A DNA stretch of 64,000 bases from CALLPQ01 sp039819545 (GTDB taxonomy: Bacteria; Pseudomonadota; Alphaproteobacteria; Caulobacterales; Parvularculaceae). Position numbers and translations under genes: made by a program. The notes beneath the pieces were generated by a model. It was not told the origin of the DNA. It saw nothing but the letters and a program-made list of their open reading frames with translations, and made no database searches. Positions 33,964-42,819 of this stretch are shown in pieces; within the stretch, counting starts at the first letter, position 1, and every line of letters starts with the position of its first letter. The stretch spans positions 1 through 64,000 of the forward strand of contig JBCBRS010000005.1 of the NCBI GenBank assembly GCA_039819545.1, given 5' to 3'.

Positions 33964-35868
33964 CTATACCGTCAGATACCCCGTTTTGCGCAAGTGCTCG
34001 ACGATCATATCCGCGGCGTTTTCGGCGGAGACTTGCGACGTATCCACATCAATTTCCGGGTTGCTTGGCGCTTCATAATCGGAATCGATACCGGTGAAGT
34101 TTTTGATTTCCCCGCGCCGCGCCTTTGCGTAAAGGCCTTTCACGTCCCGCTGTTCACACACCTCCAGCGGCGTTGAAATAAAGACCTCGATGAATTCTCC
34201 GTCGTCCACAGATTCGCGCGCCATGCGCCGCTCGCTGGCGAACGGCGAGATAAACGAGACAAGGACGATCAGCCCTGCATCAACCATCAGCTTTGAGGTT
34301 TCGGCAACCCGCCGAATATTTTCCACCCGGTCTGCGTCAGTGAAGCCCAGATCCTTGTTCAGACCATGGCGCACATTATCACCGTCGAGGGTGTAGGTGT
34401 GGCGGCCAAGATCAAAGAGGCGCTTTTCAACGAGGTTTGCGACGGTGGATTTGCCAGAGCCTGAAAGCCCCGTAAACCAGAGCACGCACGGCTTTTGTAG
34501 TTTCTGTTCAGCCCGGCTTTCCTTGCCAACCTCCAGATCCTGCCAGTGGATGTTCTGCGCCCGGCGCAAGGAATGGTCGATCATGCCAACGCCGATCGTG
34601 GCATTGGTGCGCCGGTCGATGACGATAAACGACCCCGTGGTGCGGTTATCGGTATAGGGATCAAAGGCAATGGGCTGCGCAAGGTTTAGTTTTGTTGATC
34701 CAACTTCGTTGAGCTCCAGCGTTTTTCCAGACTGCTGATCGGAAGTGTTCACATTGATCTTGTGACGTAACTCCGTGACTGTCGCGGGAACAAGCCGGTT
34801 TGCGGTTTTGAGAAGATATTGCCGCCCGGGGATCATCGCCTCGTCACTCATCCAGAGGAGGGTGGCGGCAAACTGATCGGTTTGTTCCGCTGGCTGATCA
34901 CCGGCGCAGATTATATCGCCGCGTGAGATATCGATTTCATCGGCCAGGGTCAGCGTTACGGCCTGATCGGTGCTGGCAAGGTTGAGATCACCATCATGGG
35001 TAACGATACGCTCTACCGTTGAGCGTTTGGCGGAGGGCAATACAACAATCTCATCGCCCGGCTTGACGGAGCCCGCGGCCACCGTGCCCGAAAACCCGCG
35101 AAAATCAAGGTTTGGCCGGTTAACCCATTGCACGGGCATGCGGAATGGCGCGGCATCGTTCGTTTGGTCGACGCTAACGGTTTCAAGGAAGGGCAGGAGC
35201 GCAGGGCCATGATACCACGGCGTTGCATCGCTACGCGCCACCACATTATCCCCGCGCAGGGCGGACATGGGAATACAGGTAATCGTCTCAAACCCCAGCT
35301 GCGCAGTGAAGGCGCGATACTCGGTTTCGATCTCATCAAAGACGTCCTGCCGATAGTCCTTCAGATCCATCTTATTGATGGCAACAACGATATGACGGAT
35401 ACCGAGTAAAGAGGCGATATAGCTGTGACGCCGCGTTTGGGTGAGAACCCCTTGTCGGGCGTCTATCAGGATAATGGCAAGGTCAGCGGTCGAGGCGCCA
35501 GTGGCCATGTTGCGGGTATATTGTTCATGGCCCGGCGTATCGGCGACAATAAATTTGCGTTTGTCGGTCGAGAAAAATCGATAGGCAACGTCGATGGTAA
35601 TGCCTTGTTCACGCTCGGCGGCAAGCCCGTCAACGAGCAAGGCAAAGTCGATTTCCTGGCCTTGCGTCCCCTGTTTTTTGCTATCGTTTTGCAAGGCGGT
35701 CAGCTGATCCTCATAGATCAGCTTTGTGTCGTACAGCAATCGCCCAATCAGCGTTGATTTGCCGTCATCTACACTGCCGCAGGTGATAAAGCGTAAAAAT
35801 GACTTACTCGCCTGGGCATCGAGATATGCAAGAATATCGGTTTTGATCAAGTCGTCCTGATGGGACAT
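33964..35868 (-). CDS. cysNC: Bifunctional sulfate adenylyltransferase subunit 1 / adenylylsulfate kinase
   Basis: A 634-residue fusion making APS (with CysD) and then PAPS. The N-terminal two-thirds is the CysN GTPase: P-loop CGSVDDGKSTLIGRL near residue 31, switch ADTPGHEQYTRNMATG, NKMDLKDY, followed by two beta-barrel domains. From about residue 440 comes the CysC APS kinase with P-loop GLSGSGKSTVANLVE (about 465), LDGDNVRHGLNKDLGF and FISPFASERRMAR. Same strand as cysD, 64 bases downstream. This unit would supply PAPS to the sulfotransferase at 6.4 kb. The reductive genes cysH/cysI are not in the window. Confidence 0.96.
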   Translation of the reverse strand: MSHQDDLIKTDILAYLDAQASKSFLRFITCGSVDDGKSTLIGRLLYDTKLIYEDQLTALQNDSKKQGTQGQEIDFALLVDGLAAEREQGITIDVAYRFFSTDKRKFIVADTPGHEQYTRNMATGASTADLAIILIDARQGVLTQTRRHSYIASLLGIRHIVVAINKMDLKDYRQDVFDEIETEYRAFTAQLGFETITCIPMSALRGDNVVARSDATPWYHGPALLPFLETVSVDQTNDAAPFRMPVQWVNRPNLDFRGFSGTVAAGSVKPGDEIVVLPSAKRSTVERIVTHDGDLNLASTDQAVTLTLADEIDISRGDIICAGDQPAEQTDQFAATLLWMSDEAMIPGRQYLLKTANRLVPATVTELRHKINVNTSDQQSGKTLELNEVGSTKLNLAQPIAFDPYTDNRTTGSFIVIDRRTNATIGVGMIDHSLRRAQNIHWQDLEVGKESRAEQKLQKPCVLWFTGLSGSGKSTVANLVEKRLFDLGRHTYTLDGDNVRHGLNKDLGFTDADRVENIRRVAETSKLMVDAGLIVLVSFISPFASERRMARESVDDGEFIEVFISTPLEVCEQRDVKGLYAKARRGEIKNFTGIDSDYEAPSNPEIDVDTSQVSAENAADMIVEHLRKTGYLTV

Positions 35869-35932
35869 GATGGAGCCTCATAAAAAAGGGGGCATACTGA
35901 GTTTCAAAAAGAAGCGCTTTGCGGCGAAACAG

Positions 35933-37084
35933 CTAGAAATAGCCTTCCTGCTTTTTCTTTTCCATGGAGGCGGCGCTGTCATGGTCGATGACACGGCCCT
36001 GGCGCTCAGACGTGGTGGTTAGCAACATTTCCTGAATGATCTCCGGCAAGGTTGTTGCTGTTGATTCAACGGCGCCCGTGAGCGGGTAGCAGCCAAGTGT
36101 GCGGAAGCGGACCATCTTTTCCATGGGCTGTTCACCGTCCCGCAAGGGCAAGCGATCGTCATCCACCATGATCAGCGTTCCGTCGCGCTCCACAACCGGG
36201 CGCTTGGCGGCGAAATAAAGCGGCACAATCGGGATATTTTCGCGGTAGATATATTGCCAGATATCGAGCTCGGTCCAGTTGGAAAGCGGGAAAACCCGGA
36301 TTGATTCGCCCGGACTTATCCGTGTATTGAATATATTCCAAAGCTCCGGGCGCTGATTTTTTGGGTCCCAACGGTGTTCGGCGGAACGGAAAGAGAAGAC
36401 CCGCTCCTTGGCGCGGGATTTTTCCTCATCGCGCCGCGCGCCGCCAAAGGCCACATCGAACTTGTATGTATTCAGTGCCATTTTCAGGCTTTGAGTTTTC
36501 ATAATGTCGGTGTGCAGGGCCGATCCGTGGGTGAACGGGCCAACCCCCTGGCGCACGCCGTCCTCATTGATGTGCACGCGCAACTCAAGCCCCAATTCCT
36601 TCGCCAGCTTATCGCGAAAGGCAATCATCTCCCGAAATTTCCAGGTGGTATCCACATGGAGGAGCGGGAAGGGCGGTTTCGACGGGTAAAACGCCTTGAG
36701 CGCCAGATGCAGCATCACCGCAGAGTCTTTGCCCACGGAATAAAGCATCACCGGGTTTTCCGCCTCGGCGGCAACCTCGCGCATGATATGAATGCTCTCC
36801 GCCTCCAGCTTGTCCAGGTGACCGGGATTTTCAGCACTTGGTTTTGTGGCGGTATCATCAACTGTGATGGCGGTAGAGGCCCGTTCTGGGGCGCCATTTT
36901 CCAGTGCTGAGAGCCGCTCGAAGGCTGTCTCAATCGTCTTTAGCGTGCACTGCCCCCCGCCTTTCAGCCGAGCAATGCCCTTGCCGTCGTTGAGAAGCTT
37001 GCGCGATACCGTGGACAGAGAAAGCCCATTGCCGTCGGCGAAACGCTCCGCCCGGGAAATAAGATCAGAAATTTGTGCAGCCAT
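35933..37084 (-). CDS. cysD: Sulfate adenylyltransferase subunit 2 with an N-terminal HTH-like domain
   Basis: Residues 89-383 are a full CysD ATP-sulfurylase subunit: HLDKLEAESIHIMREV, PP-loop MLYSVGKDSAVMLH, LLHVDTTWKFREM, FGGARRDEEKSRAKER, and the C-terminal MEKKKQEGYF. Normal CysD is about 300 residues and starts at the equivalent of residue 89. Here an extra domain (residues 5-62, DLISRAERFADGNGLSLSTV, then RKLLNDGKGIARLKGGG, then TIETAFERL) resembles the small HTH-like regulators of alphaproteobacteria that begin 'LLSRIEAF...TGMS.S.FGR.AVNDPR'. No ATG, GTG or TTG lies between the domains, so the fusion is obligatory. ATG 37084 has GAGGG nine bases upstream. Confidence 0.93.
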   Translation of the reverse strand: MAAQISDLISRAERFADGNGLSLSTVSRKLLNDGKGIARLKGGGQCTLKTIETAFERLSALENGAPERASTAITVDDTATKPSAENPGHLDKLEAESIHIMREVAAEAENPVMLYSVGKDSAVMLHLALKAFYPSKPPFPLLHVDTTWKFREMIAFRDKLAKELGLELRVHINEDGVRQGVGPFTHGSALHTDIMKTQSLKMALNTYKFDVAFGGARRDEEKSRAKERVFSFRSAEHRWDPKNQRPELWNIFNTRISPGESIRVFPLSNWTELDIWQYIYRENIPIVPLYFAAKRPVVERDGTLIMVDDDRLPLRDGEQPMEKMVRFRTLGCYPLTGAVESTATTLPEIIQEMLLTTTSERQGRVIDHDSAASMEKKKQEGYF

Positions 37085-37131
37085 CGCCAAACCCTCGTGA
37101 ATTTTCCAGGCATGACATAACAGGATCGATC

Positions 37132-37147
37132 GTGGGATCAAGCCCAC
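37132..37147. promoter_or_regulatory. Small inverted repeat upstream of cysD
   Basis: GTGGG (37132-37136) and CCCAC (37143-37147) flank ATCAAG, 48 bases upstream of the cysD ATG. ATATAAT follows at about 37149 on +. This may be an operator for the cys operon, possibly for the HTH-like domain of CysD itself, or part of the end of the upstream operon. Confidence 0.3.
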
Positions 37148-37201
37148 ATATAATCAAAGAGGGTGATTTTTAGGGGAGGATACGTGGGAAAATGCCCATG
37201 A

Positions 37202-38530
37202 TTAGAAGTATCTGGTGATCCGCAAGGTCAAAAAATCGTCATTTCGAAAAGCATTAGCAAAATTCGTGGGATCGACATTGAAAAAGAGGCGCGCTTCCAA
37301 TTCACCGGTCCAGTTCTGCCCAAACCGGCGGCTCGCCTCCATAAACATGGCCGTGGTGGCGTCGGTCGTATCAACAACGCCGCCAATAAGCAGGCTCGTG
37401 TCCTGGGTGTCATTGAGGGCGAGGCGCGCACCGGAGAAGATATCATTATCTGCCACTGTTACCGGCGCAGCGAGACCGATACCAAAACCGTCGACAACGA
37501 TATCTGTATCACGGCCATCATATTGATATTCCGCGAGGAGCCCAAGGTCGGCGCCCGACCCAAAAATCTGGTAAAGTGTATATTCAAACCCGCCCACAGC
37601 GGCAGCGAAGACATCGCCCTGACCCTCGCGCACCAGCGCCTCCAGCTTCCAGAGCCACGCATCTTTTGTATACTGAAGATCGACGCTTCCCTGCGTGATC
37701 CGGTCATAGACGGGCCGGATGACAGCATCATCGGGCAGGAGCGCGGGATCAAAGACAAAGCTGTCCGGATCGATAGGCGTGCTTTCCAGGCTGGGTGCAG
37801 AGAATGCAAACCGCGCTTCGCGGGAGGTGCCATGAAAAATTGATACGCCGAAGTCCCAGTTGCCAATGTAATGGCCGTACCGCGCGGCAAAATCCACACC
37901 TGCGCGCCCGGCATCACGTTCAAACAGCGGTGTGTCCGTATCAACCACGGGATCAAAGCGCAAACGTCCATCCACTCCCGGAAAGGTGCGTGTACGGAAC
38001 CCGGGCAGGACAAACAAATCGATGGTACCAAAATCCTTGATAATGGTGAGATTGACCATGGGTTGGCCAAGCTTGTCCTCCTCGTCAATATCCTCCACGC
38101 CGTCGGCCTGATTGATAATGTCAACAAGGTGACGGCTTTCCGTCCGCCCCCAGAAGACTTTGGCCGCCCCCACCGTTAGCGACCAGTTTTGATCCGAGTT
38201 AAACCTGTAATAGCCCTCGCGCACATCGAAATGGGTGCGTTCGTCGTCCTGACCATCAAGACGAAAGAATGGCTTGAAGACGATTTGGTGTTTGCGATCT
38301 TCGGTTTCCCACCGTGCCTCACCCTGAAAAATCAGGGAGGGTTGAAAATCGTCAAACTGGCCGGGAAAAAGGGGATCATCGGGGAAGTAGCGCACCTCGC
38401 CAGCAATATCCCCGCTCAGGTCAAGCTCCTGCGCGAGGGCTGGAGGGGCGACACTGCACAGGCAGGAAAGGGCAAGCCCACCCAGCACGCGCTTGGTGAT
38501 TGAAGAAGACCGACGCAGACCATAGGACAT
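37202..38530 (-). CDS. Predicted outer-membrane beta-barrel protein (DUF1302-like)
   Basis: 442 residues: a signal peptide (LGGLALSCLCSVAPPALAQ) followed by alternating amphipathic beta strands and a C-terminal RITRYF, the terminal aromatic typical of BAM-assembled barrels. Motifs such as REGYYRFNSDQNWSLTVGA and KVFWGRTESRHLVDIINQ resemble proteins encoded with RND/LolA-like partners. It is the last gene of tetR-RND-LolA-like-barrel. It could be the outer-membrane exit or acceptor of a lipid or hydrophobic compound carried by the other two proteins; direction and substrate are unknown. Confidence 0.72.
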   Translation of the reverse strand: MSYGLRRSSSITKRVLGGLALSCLCSVAPPALAQELDLSGDIAGEVRYFPDDPLFPGQFDDFQPSLIFQGEARWETEDRKHQIVFKPFFRLDGQDDERTHFDVREGYYRFNSDQNWSLTVGAAKVFWGRTESRHLVDIINQADGVEDIDEEDKLGQPMVNLTIIKDFGTIDLFVLPGFRTRTFPGVDGRLRFDPVVDTDTPLFERDAGRAGVDFAARYGHYIGNWDFGVSIFHGTSREARFAFSAPSLESTPIDPDSFVFDPALLPDDAVIRPVYDRITQGSVDLQYTKDAWLWKLEALVREGQGDVFAAAVGGFEYTLYQIFGSGADLGLLAEYQYDGRDTDIVVDGFGIGLAAPVTVADNDIFSGARLALNDTQDTSLLIGGVVDTTDATTAMFMEASRRFGQNWTGELEARLFFNVDPTNFANAFRNDDFLTLRITRYF

Positions 38531-38583
38531 GAGATGCCTCAGGATAAGATCATAGGATAAGGATTCAGGCGTGGAAAATAAGC

Positions 38584-39495
38584 CTAGCGCAAACGCGACA
38601 GGACACCCTGGTTAAAGTCCTTTTCAGAAAGACCGTTCCCAAAGCTATAGTCACCATAAAGAAGATCGGTTTCCTTCCCGCTTTGGTGATTGACCATAGA
38701 GAACTTCTGGGCTCGCCAAATGCCATTATAATTCTTGTAATCGGACAGGGTCAGGGTTTTCAGGAGCGCGCCTTTGCGGTCATAAAACTCAACCTTCCGG
38801 GCTTGAAAGATATCCTGATCGACAAAGCTTTTTTGCTTTGTGTAGCCGGATTTTTCATAGCGGGGAAAGCGCTCGATCACATCGACGGTCATCCCGTCAA
38901 GGTCTTCTTCGCCCACATAGGCGTAGGTAAATTTGTTGAGCTCTGTGACCGTGAAATCCTCGAATGCAAACTCAGACCCCACAAAGGCTCCTGATTTATT
39001 GGCAGAAGAAATTCGCTTTACCCGTTTGAGGGCAGGCAAGAATAGCCATTGATCATCAGGATCAAGAATTTTGGCATGGGAGAGGAGGGCCGTCCCTTCC
39101 ACATCGCGCGGGGAGTCAAAGATCACGAGTGACTTATCGCCCACGGTTTCATCGGTTTTCTCCAGCGTAGAGAAGGAGAGTGCCCGCTCGGTTGTCTGGC
39201 CTGCGGCATTGCGCAGGATCATCCGGGCAGAAACTTTACTATCGCCGAAGCCCGTATCGGTGCGGTCACTGCGCGCAGAAATATCATATCCTTTCTGTGC
39301 CTCGGGCGATGTGCCCCGCGCTTCTTCGTCATTGGCGAATGCGCCCGCTTGGGTCTCTACGCGCGCTGGCTCTGCCTCCTGCGCGATGCTTACCGGACTG
39401 GCAGCAACGCCAAGCGCCAGGAGGCTCACAAGGCCAAGCTGGCGGAGCATTTTATTGCGCGGGGTTGGGGCAATAGGTGAATGTGTCATCGTCAA
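38584..39495 (-). CDS. LolA-like outer-membrane lipoprotein-sorting family protein
   Basis: 303 residues with a cleavable signal peptide (LVSLLALGVAASPVSIAQ) and the LolA-like fold of Pfam PF17131, recognisable from DDQWLFLPALKRVKRISSANKSGAF, GSEFAFEDFT, KVEFYDRKGALLKTL and WRAQKFSMVNHQSGKETDL. Members are encoded with RND exporters and act as periplasmic carriers of hydrophobic cargo. ATG 39495 has AGGAG seven bases upstream. It lies 20 bases after the RND gene and 53 bases before the barrel gene. Confidence 0.87.
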   Translation of the reverse strand: MTMTHSPIAPTPRNKMLRQLGLVSLLALGVAASPVSIAQEAEPARVETQAGAFANDEEARGTSPEAQKGYDISARSDRTDTGFGDSKVSARMILRNAAGQTTERALSFSTLEKTDETVGDKSLVIFDSPRDVEGTALLSHAKILDPDDQWLFLPALKRVKRISSANKSGAFVGSEFAFEDFTVTELNKFTYAYVGEEDLDGMTVDVIERFPRYEKSGYTKQKSFVDQDIFQARKVEFYDRKGALLKTLTLSDYKNYNGIWRAQKFSMVNHQSGKETDLLYGDYSFGNGLSEKDFNQGVLSRLR

Positions 39496-39515
39496 TCTCC
39501 TCGTTGAAATGGATG

Positions 39516-41897
39516 TTAAGCGGCCTGTGCAGAGCGCACTATCCCCTGTTCCGGGTCATTTTTGGGGGCGGTGTCGGCGGGATTATCCTTGCCGAACATC
39601 ATCAAAAGAGCCGGTAGGAAAAGAAAATCCAGCACGAGTGCCAGGCCAATGGACAGGGCGGTAAGTAGCCCAAGCTCGAAGTTAATTTTGAACGCCGATA
39701 AGGTGAGGATCAAAAAGCCCGCCATCAAAATGAACGTGTTGATGATGATTGCCACACCGACGGTTTCAAACGCGTAGCGAATAGAGTCGGCGGTCGACAG
39801 CTGCTTCTCATTTCGGGCTCGGGTGTATTTGGTCAGGAAATGCACCGTGTCATCGATCACGATACCGAGCGAAATTGAGGCGACGGCAGCAACCGCAAAT
39901 CCGACCTCCCCAATCAAAAAGGACCAGGCGCCAAAGGCGCTTAGGATGGGCAGGCCATTAGGCACCATACTGATCAACCCCATGGAGAATGACCGCAGGG
40001 CAATCATCATGATGACTGCAATAAAAATCACGGCCAGCAGGGTGCCGCGCACCATGGAATTCACATTCCGTTCAGCGATGAATGTAAACATGATTTGTGC
40101 GCCGGTTGCCGGGGCCTCAAACTCTGGTGCGTTGGCCGCGTACCAGGCATCAGCCTCTTTCAAAAATTGGCGCATTCTCTTGGAGGAGGTATCGCCATCA
40201 AAGGTGGCGGTGACGCGGGTTGCCGATTTATCGATATTGATCCGGTCGTTAAGGTCGAGACCGTAGGGCAGGGAAAGCTCAAACAACAAAAGGTATTGCG
40301 CAGACAACTCCCGGTCGTTGGGCAGTCGATAAAAATCAGGATCATCGCGGTTCAGGTTCTTGTTCAGCCGCTTCATAATATCGGCGATGGAATAGACATG
40401 CGTGACATTGGGCTGTTCGCGAAGCCAGTTGGAAAAGTCTTCCAGTTTACTCAGAAATTCCGGGTCACTGACACCGCCTGGCTCGCCAGCTTTGACGGAG
40501 AATTCCACCGGATAAAATCCGAAATGCTCCACGGCTTTATCGGCGTCGCGGCGGAACTCGATCTTTTCGGTAAAATATTTCCGGAATTCGTCGCTAAGCT
40601 CATTGCGCGGAATCATGGCAATTAGCCCCAACGAGACAAAGCCAAGCCCAAAGAACAGCGGTTTGTAATTGCCGATCACAAAGTTAGCAAAACCGGTGAG
40701 AAAACTTGGCCGCGCGGCCGTGGCCGGCTTTGGTTTTACAGTGAAGGGTACAATCGACAGCAGTGCAGGCAGCAGGGTAAGCGAGAACATCCACGCGGCA
40801 AAAATGCCCACGGCTGAAATATTGCCGAGGTCCCGGAAGGGAGGAGAGTCAGAGAAGTTAAGGGCCATAAAGCCGATGATCGTCGTTACCGAAGTGATCG
40901 ATACGGCGAGAAAATTGACCCGTATGGCCTCAATTATTCCTTCTCGTTTGGTCATGCCTGATCGCATGGCGGTGCGCGCGGAGACAAGGATATGGATTGA
41001 ATCCGCGATCGCCAGCGTCAGGATTACAATAACCGCACTGGGGCTTGGGCCTGCCAGCTTGATCCCGATGTGTCCCGCCCAGCCCATGGCAACGATCACT
41101 GATAAAATGACCAAAAAGAGCGTCGAAAGCGTTGCCGAAACCGAGCGTACGGCGATGGCGGTCGTCACCAGAATGATCAGGATCATTGCCGGGATTAGCG
41201 AGGTGAAATCGCTTTTTATCGCCTCGGAAAAGGCGTTCGAGAGCATGGAGGTACCGGAGATATAAATATCGTGGTCAGGAAATGCCTCCAGCGCCCGGGC
41301 GCGCAAGTCACGCGCATAAGAAACCGCCTCTGGGACTTCGGTCAGGTCGTTTTCTGGATATTGAAGAACAATATTGATGGCCGTTGCCGATGCATCCGGT
41401 GTGACCAACTGATTGACCAGGAGCGGCTCGTTTAGCGCGGCCGTTTTTTTGCGCGCCAACTCTTCGGTACTGCTTTCACCAGGGTTTACGATCAAGTCTT
41501 CGACGATTAGTTCATCATCAATCGCGTAGGTATACTGAAAGTTTGTAAGGGAATCGACGCGGCTCGCATAGGGCGTTTTCCACCCTTCTTCGGTAATAAA
41601 GTGGAGTAAGCCCAGCGTATCGTTGTTGAACACGTCGGTTTTTTCTTTCGGCACGATCACCAGAAGAAAATTGTCATTTTTGGTATAGGTTGCCTGAAAA
41701 TCCTCAAAGTTTTTCAACTCCGGATTGTCCTTGGAAAAGAACGTCCGATAATTGTTGTCATAGGCAAGCTTTGGCATGCCGGTACCCACGGCGCCGGCAA
41801 TCGCGATGGCGAGAATGACGATCAACCATCGCAGTTTTATCATGAGTGTTGCGAGGGAAACGGCAAATTGATCAAGCGGATTATTTTTGCGGTCCAT
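39516..41897 (-). CDS. RND-family (MMPL/HpnN-like) transporter
   Basis: A 793-residue inner-membrane protein with the duplicated RND layout: a membrane helix (LRWLIVILAIAIAGAVG), a large periplasmic loop, then five clustered helices, repeated in the second half. The MMPL-type intramembrane signatures SAVIVILTLAIADSIHILV and ASISLGIVIDDTVHFLT carry the Asp residues thought to relay protons. Related proteins (HpnN, MmpL) move hopanoids and other lipids. ATG 41897 is favoured over 41951 because GGAG precedes it at a suitable distance. It follows the tetR gene by 69 bases and is probably its target. Confidence 0.9.
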   Translation of the reverse strand: MDRKNNPLDQFAVSLATLMIKLRWLIVILAIAIAGAVGTGMPKLAYDNNYRTFFSKDNPELKNFEDFQATYTKNDNFLLVIVPKEKTDVFNNDTLGLLHFITEEGWKTPYASRVDSLTNFQYTYAIDDELIVEDLIVNPGESSTEELARKKTAALNEPLLVNQLVTPDASATAINIVLQYPENDLTEVPEAVSYARDLRARALEAFPDHDIYISGTSMLSNAFSEAIKSDFTSLIPAMILIILVTTAIAVRSVSATLSTLFLVILSVIVAMGWAGHIGIKLAGPSPSAVIVILTLAIADSIHILVSARTAMRSGMTKREGIIEAIRVNFLAVSITSVTTIIGFMALNFSDSPPFRDLGNISAVGIFAAWMFSLTLLPALLSIVPFTVKPKPATAARPSFLTGFANFVIGNYKPLFFGLGFVSLGLIAMIPRNELSDEFRKYFTEKIEFRRDADKAVEHFGFYPVEFSVKAGEPGGVSDPEFLSKLEDFSNWLREQPNVTHVYSIADIMKRLNKNLNRDDPDFYRLPNDRELSAQYLLLFELSLPYGLDLNDRINIDKSATRVTATFDGDTSSKRMRQFLKEADAWYAANAPEFEAPATGAQIMFTFIAERNVNSMVRGTLLAVIFIAVIMMIALRSFSMGLISMVPNGLPILSAFGAWSFLIGEVGFAVAAVASISLGIVIDDTVHFLTKYTRARNEKQLSTADSIRYAFETVGVAIIINTFILMAGFLILTLSAFKINFELGLLTALSIGLALVLDFLFLPALLMMFGKDNPADTAPKNDPEQGIVRSAQAA

Positions 41898-41966
41898 GGG
41901 GGGGCTCCGTTGAAAGCGTGCGCGGCGCCGAGAAAAAAGAGCCGCATTCATGTTCGTCCGTATACG

Positions 41967-42608
41967 CTACGTCTTCATGTGTGGATGACTGATGGCCGCC
42001 ATGGCGGCATCAAAAACAAAGATCATTTCGTCTTCGCTCGCCCCGCTTCGCGCGTGGGCGCCGGACCCCATGATTAGGGACACCAAAAGATGGGCGGCTT
42101 GTTTTGGTGTGATCGCCGGATTGAGCTCTTCGGTGGCTTCAGCGCGGCTCAACACCGCGATAAAGGCCTCTGTAATTTCGTTGATGTAAAAGTTGATCCG
42201 ATCCTGCACACGATCATCATGCTGAGCAAATTCGCCCGCGATGGTGCACATGAGACAGCCCGTGCCGCGCTTGGCCATCTCTGCAATGGAGAAGACAAAA
42301 ACCTGCCGGATGGCATCGAGTGGGGCCACATCCGGGTCGGCACTGGCGTTTTGGAACATCTTTTTTCGTTCCCCATGATAGTGCTCCAACACCGTCAAAA
42401 AGAGATCAAGCTTGCCGCCAAAATGGGTGTAAAGCGCATAGCGGTTCATGCCCGTGTGAGTGACGAGGTCAGCCATGGAGGTTTCCTCATAACCCTGGCG
42501 CCAGAAAACTTCTGTAGCCGTCGCCACCGCTTGATGGCGGGCGAAATCTTGGGCGGCTTCTTTGGAGGTCAGGGAGGTCATGCGAAGGATCAGATTTAGA
42601 ACGGCCAT
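41967..42608 (-). CDS. TetR/AcrR-family transcriptional regulator
   Basis: 213 residues. The N-terminal HTH is clear: ATEVFWRQGYEETSMADLVTHTGMNRYALYTHFGGKLDLFL. The C-terminal ligand domain resembles TetR_C members with GCLMCTIAGEFA, a CxxC-like pair (CLMC) that might respond to thiols or electrophiles. ATG 42608 is the listed start; ATG 42581 is alternative. It is the first gene of the tetR-RND-LolA-like-barrel unit, and a dyad-rich operator lies just upstream at 42621-42646, so autoregulation of the operon is likely. Confidence 0.9.
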   Translation of the reverse strand: MAVLNLILRMTSLTSKEAAQDFARHQAVATATEVFWRQGYEETSMADLVTHTGMNRYALYTHFGGKLDLFLTVLEHYHGERKKMFQNASADPDVAPLDAIRQVFVFSIAEMAKRGTGCLMCTIAGEFAQHDDRVQDRINFYINEITEAFIAVLSRAEATEELNPAITPKQAAHLLVSLIMGSGAHARSGASEDEMIFVFDAAMAAISHPHMKT

Positions 42609-42620
42609 ACTGAATACGTG

Positions 42621-42646
42621 TTCTGGAATTAGAACCTAAATTCTAA
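42621..42646. promoter_or_regulatory. Probable TetR operator (interlocked palindromes)
   Basis: TTCT (42621-42624), N6, AGAA (42631-42634), N6, TTCT (42641-42644) form two interlocked dyads on a 10-base period. The right one extends to a perfect TTAGAA-CCTAAA-TTCTAA at 42629-42646. The site lies 13-38 bases upstream of the regulator's ATG in an otherwise AT-rich stretch, a standard position for TetR self-repression. Confidence 0.6.
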
Positions 42647-42683
42647 AAATGCAAGCGGCGAGTTTCGAAAGTTTTATGACGCC

Positions 42684-42715
42684 CAAGAAAAGACCTCGGC
42701 CTTTCCACCGAAGTC
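42684..42715 (-). terminator. Rho-independent terminator downstream of the DUF442 gene
   Basis: On the minus strand GACTTCGG (42715-42708) pairs with CCGAGGTC (42699-42692), seven of eight pairs, with an eight-base loop, followed by TCTTTTCTT. It ends transcription from the gene at 42820-43284 before the tetR operator. Confidence 0.65.
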
Positions 42716-42819
42716 GCTTCTAAGCCCCTGTTTTGGAATGATGAGTTGACGCAGGTTCACGGCGAGGTGCCCACGCTGATCGGGCCGGCGCTGGTGCGCA
42801 TCTTATGCCAGCGAGCGTC

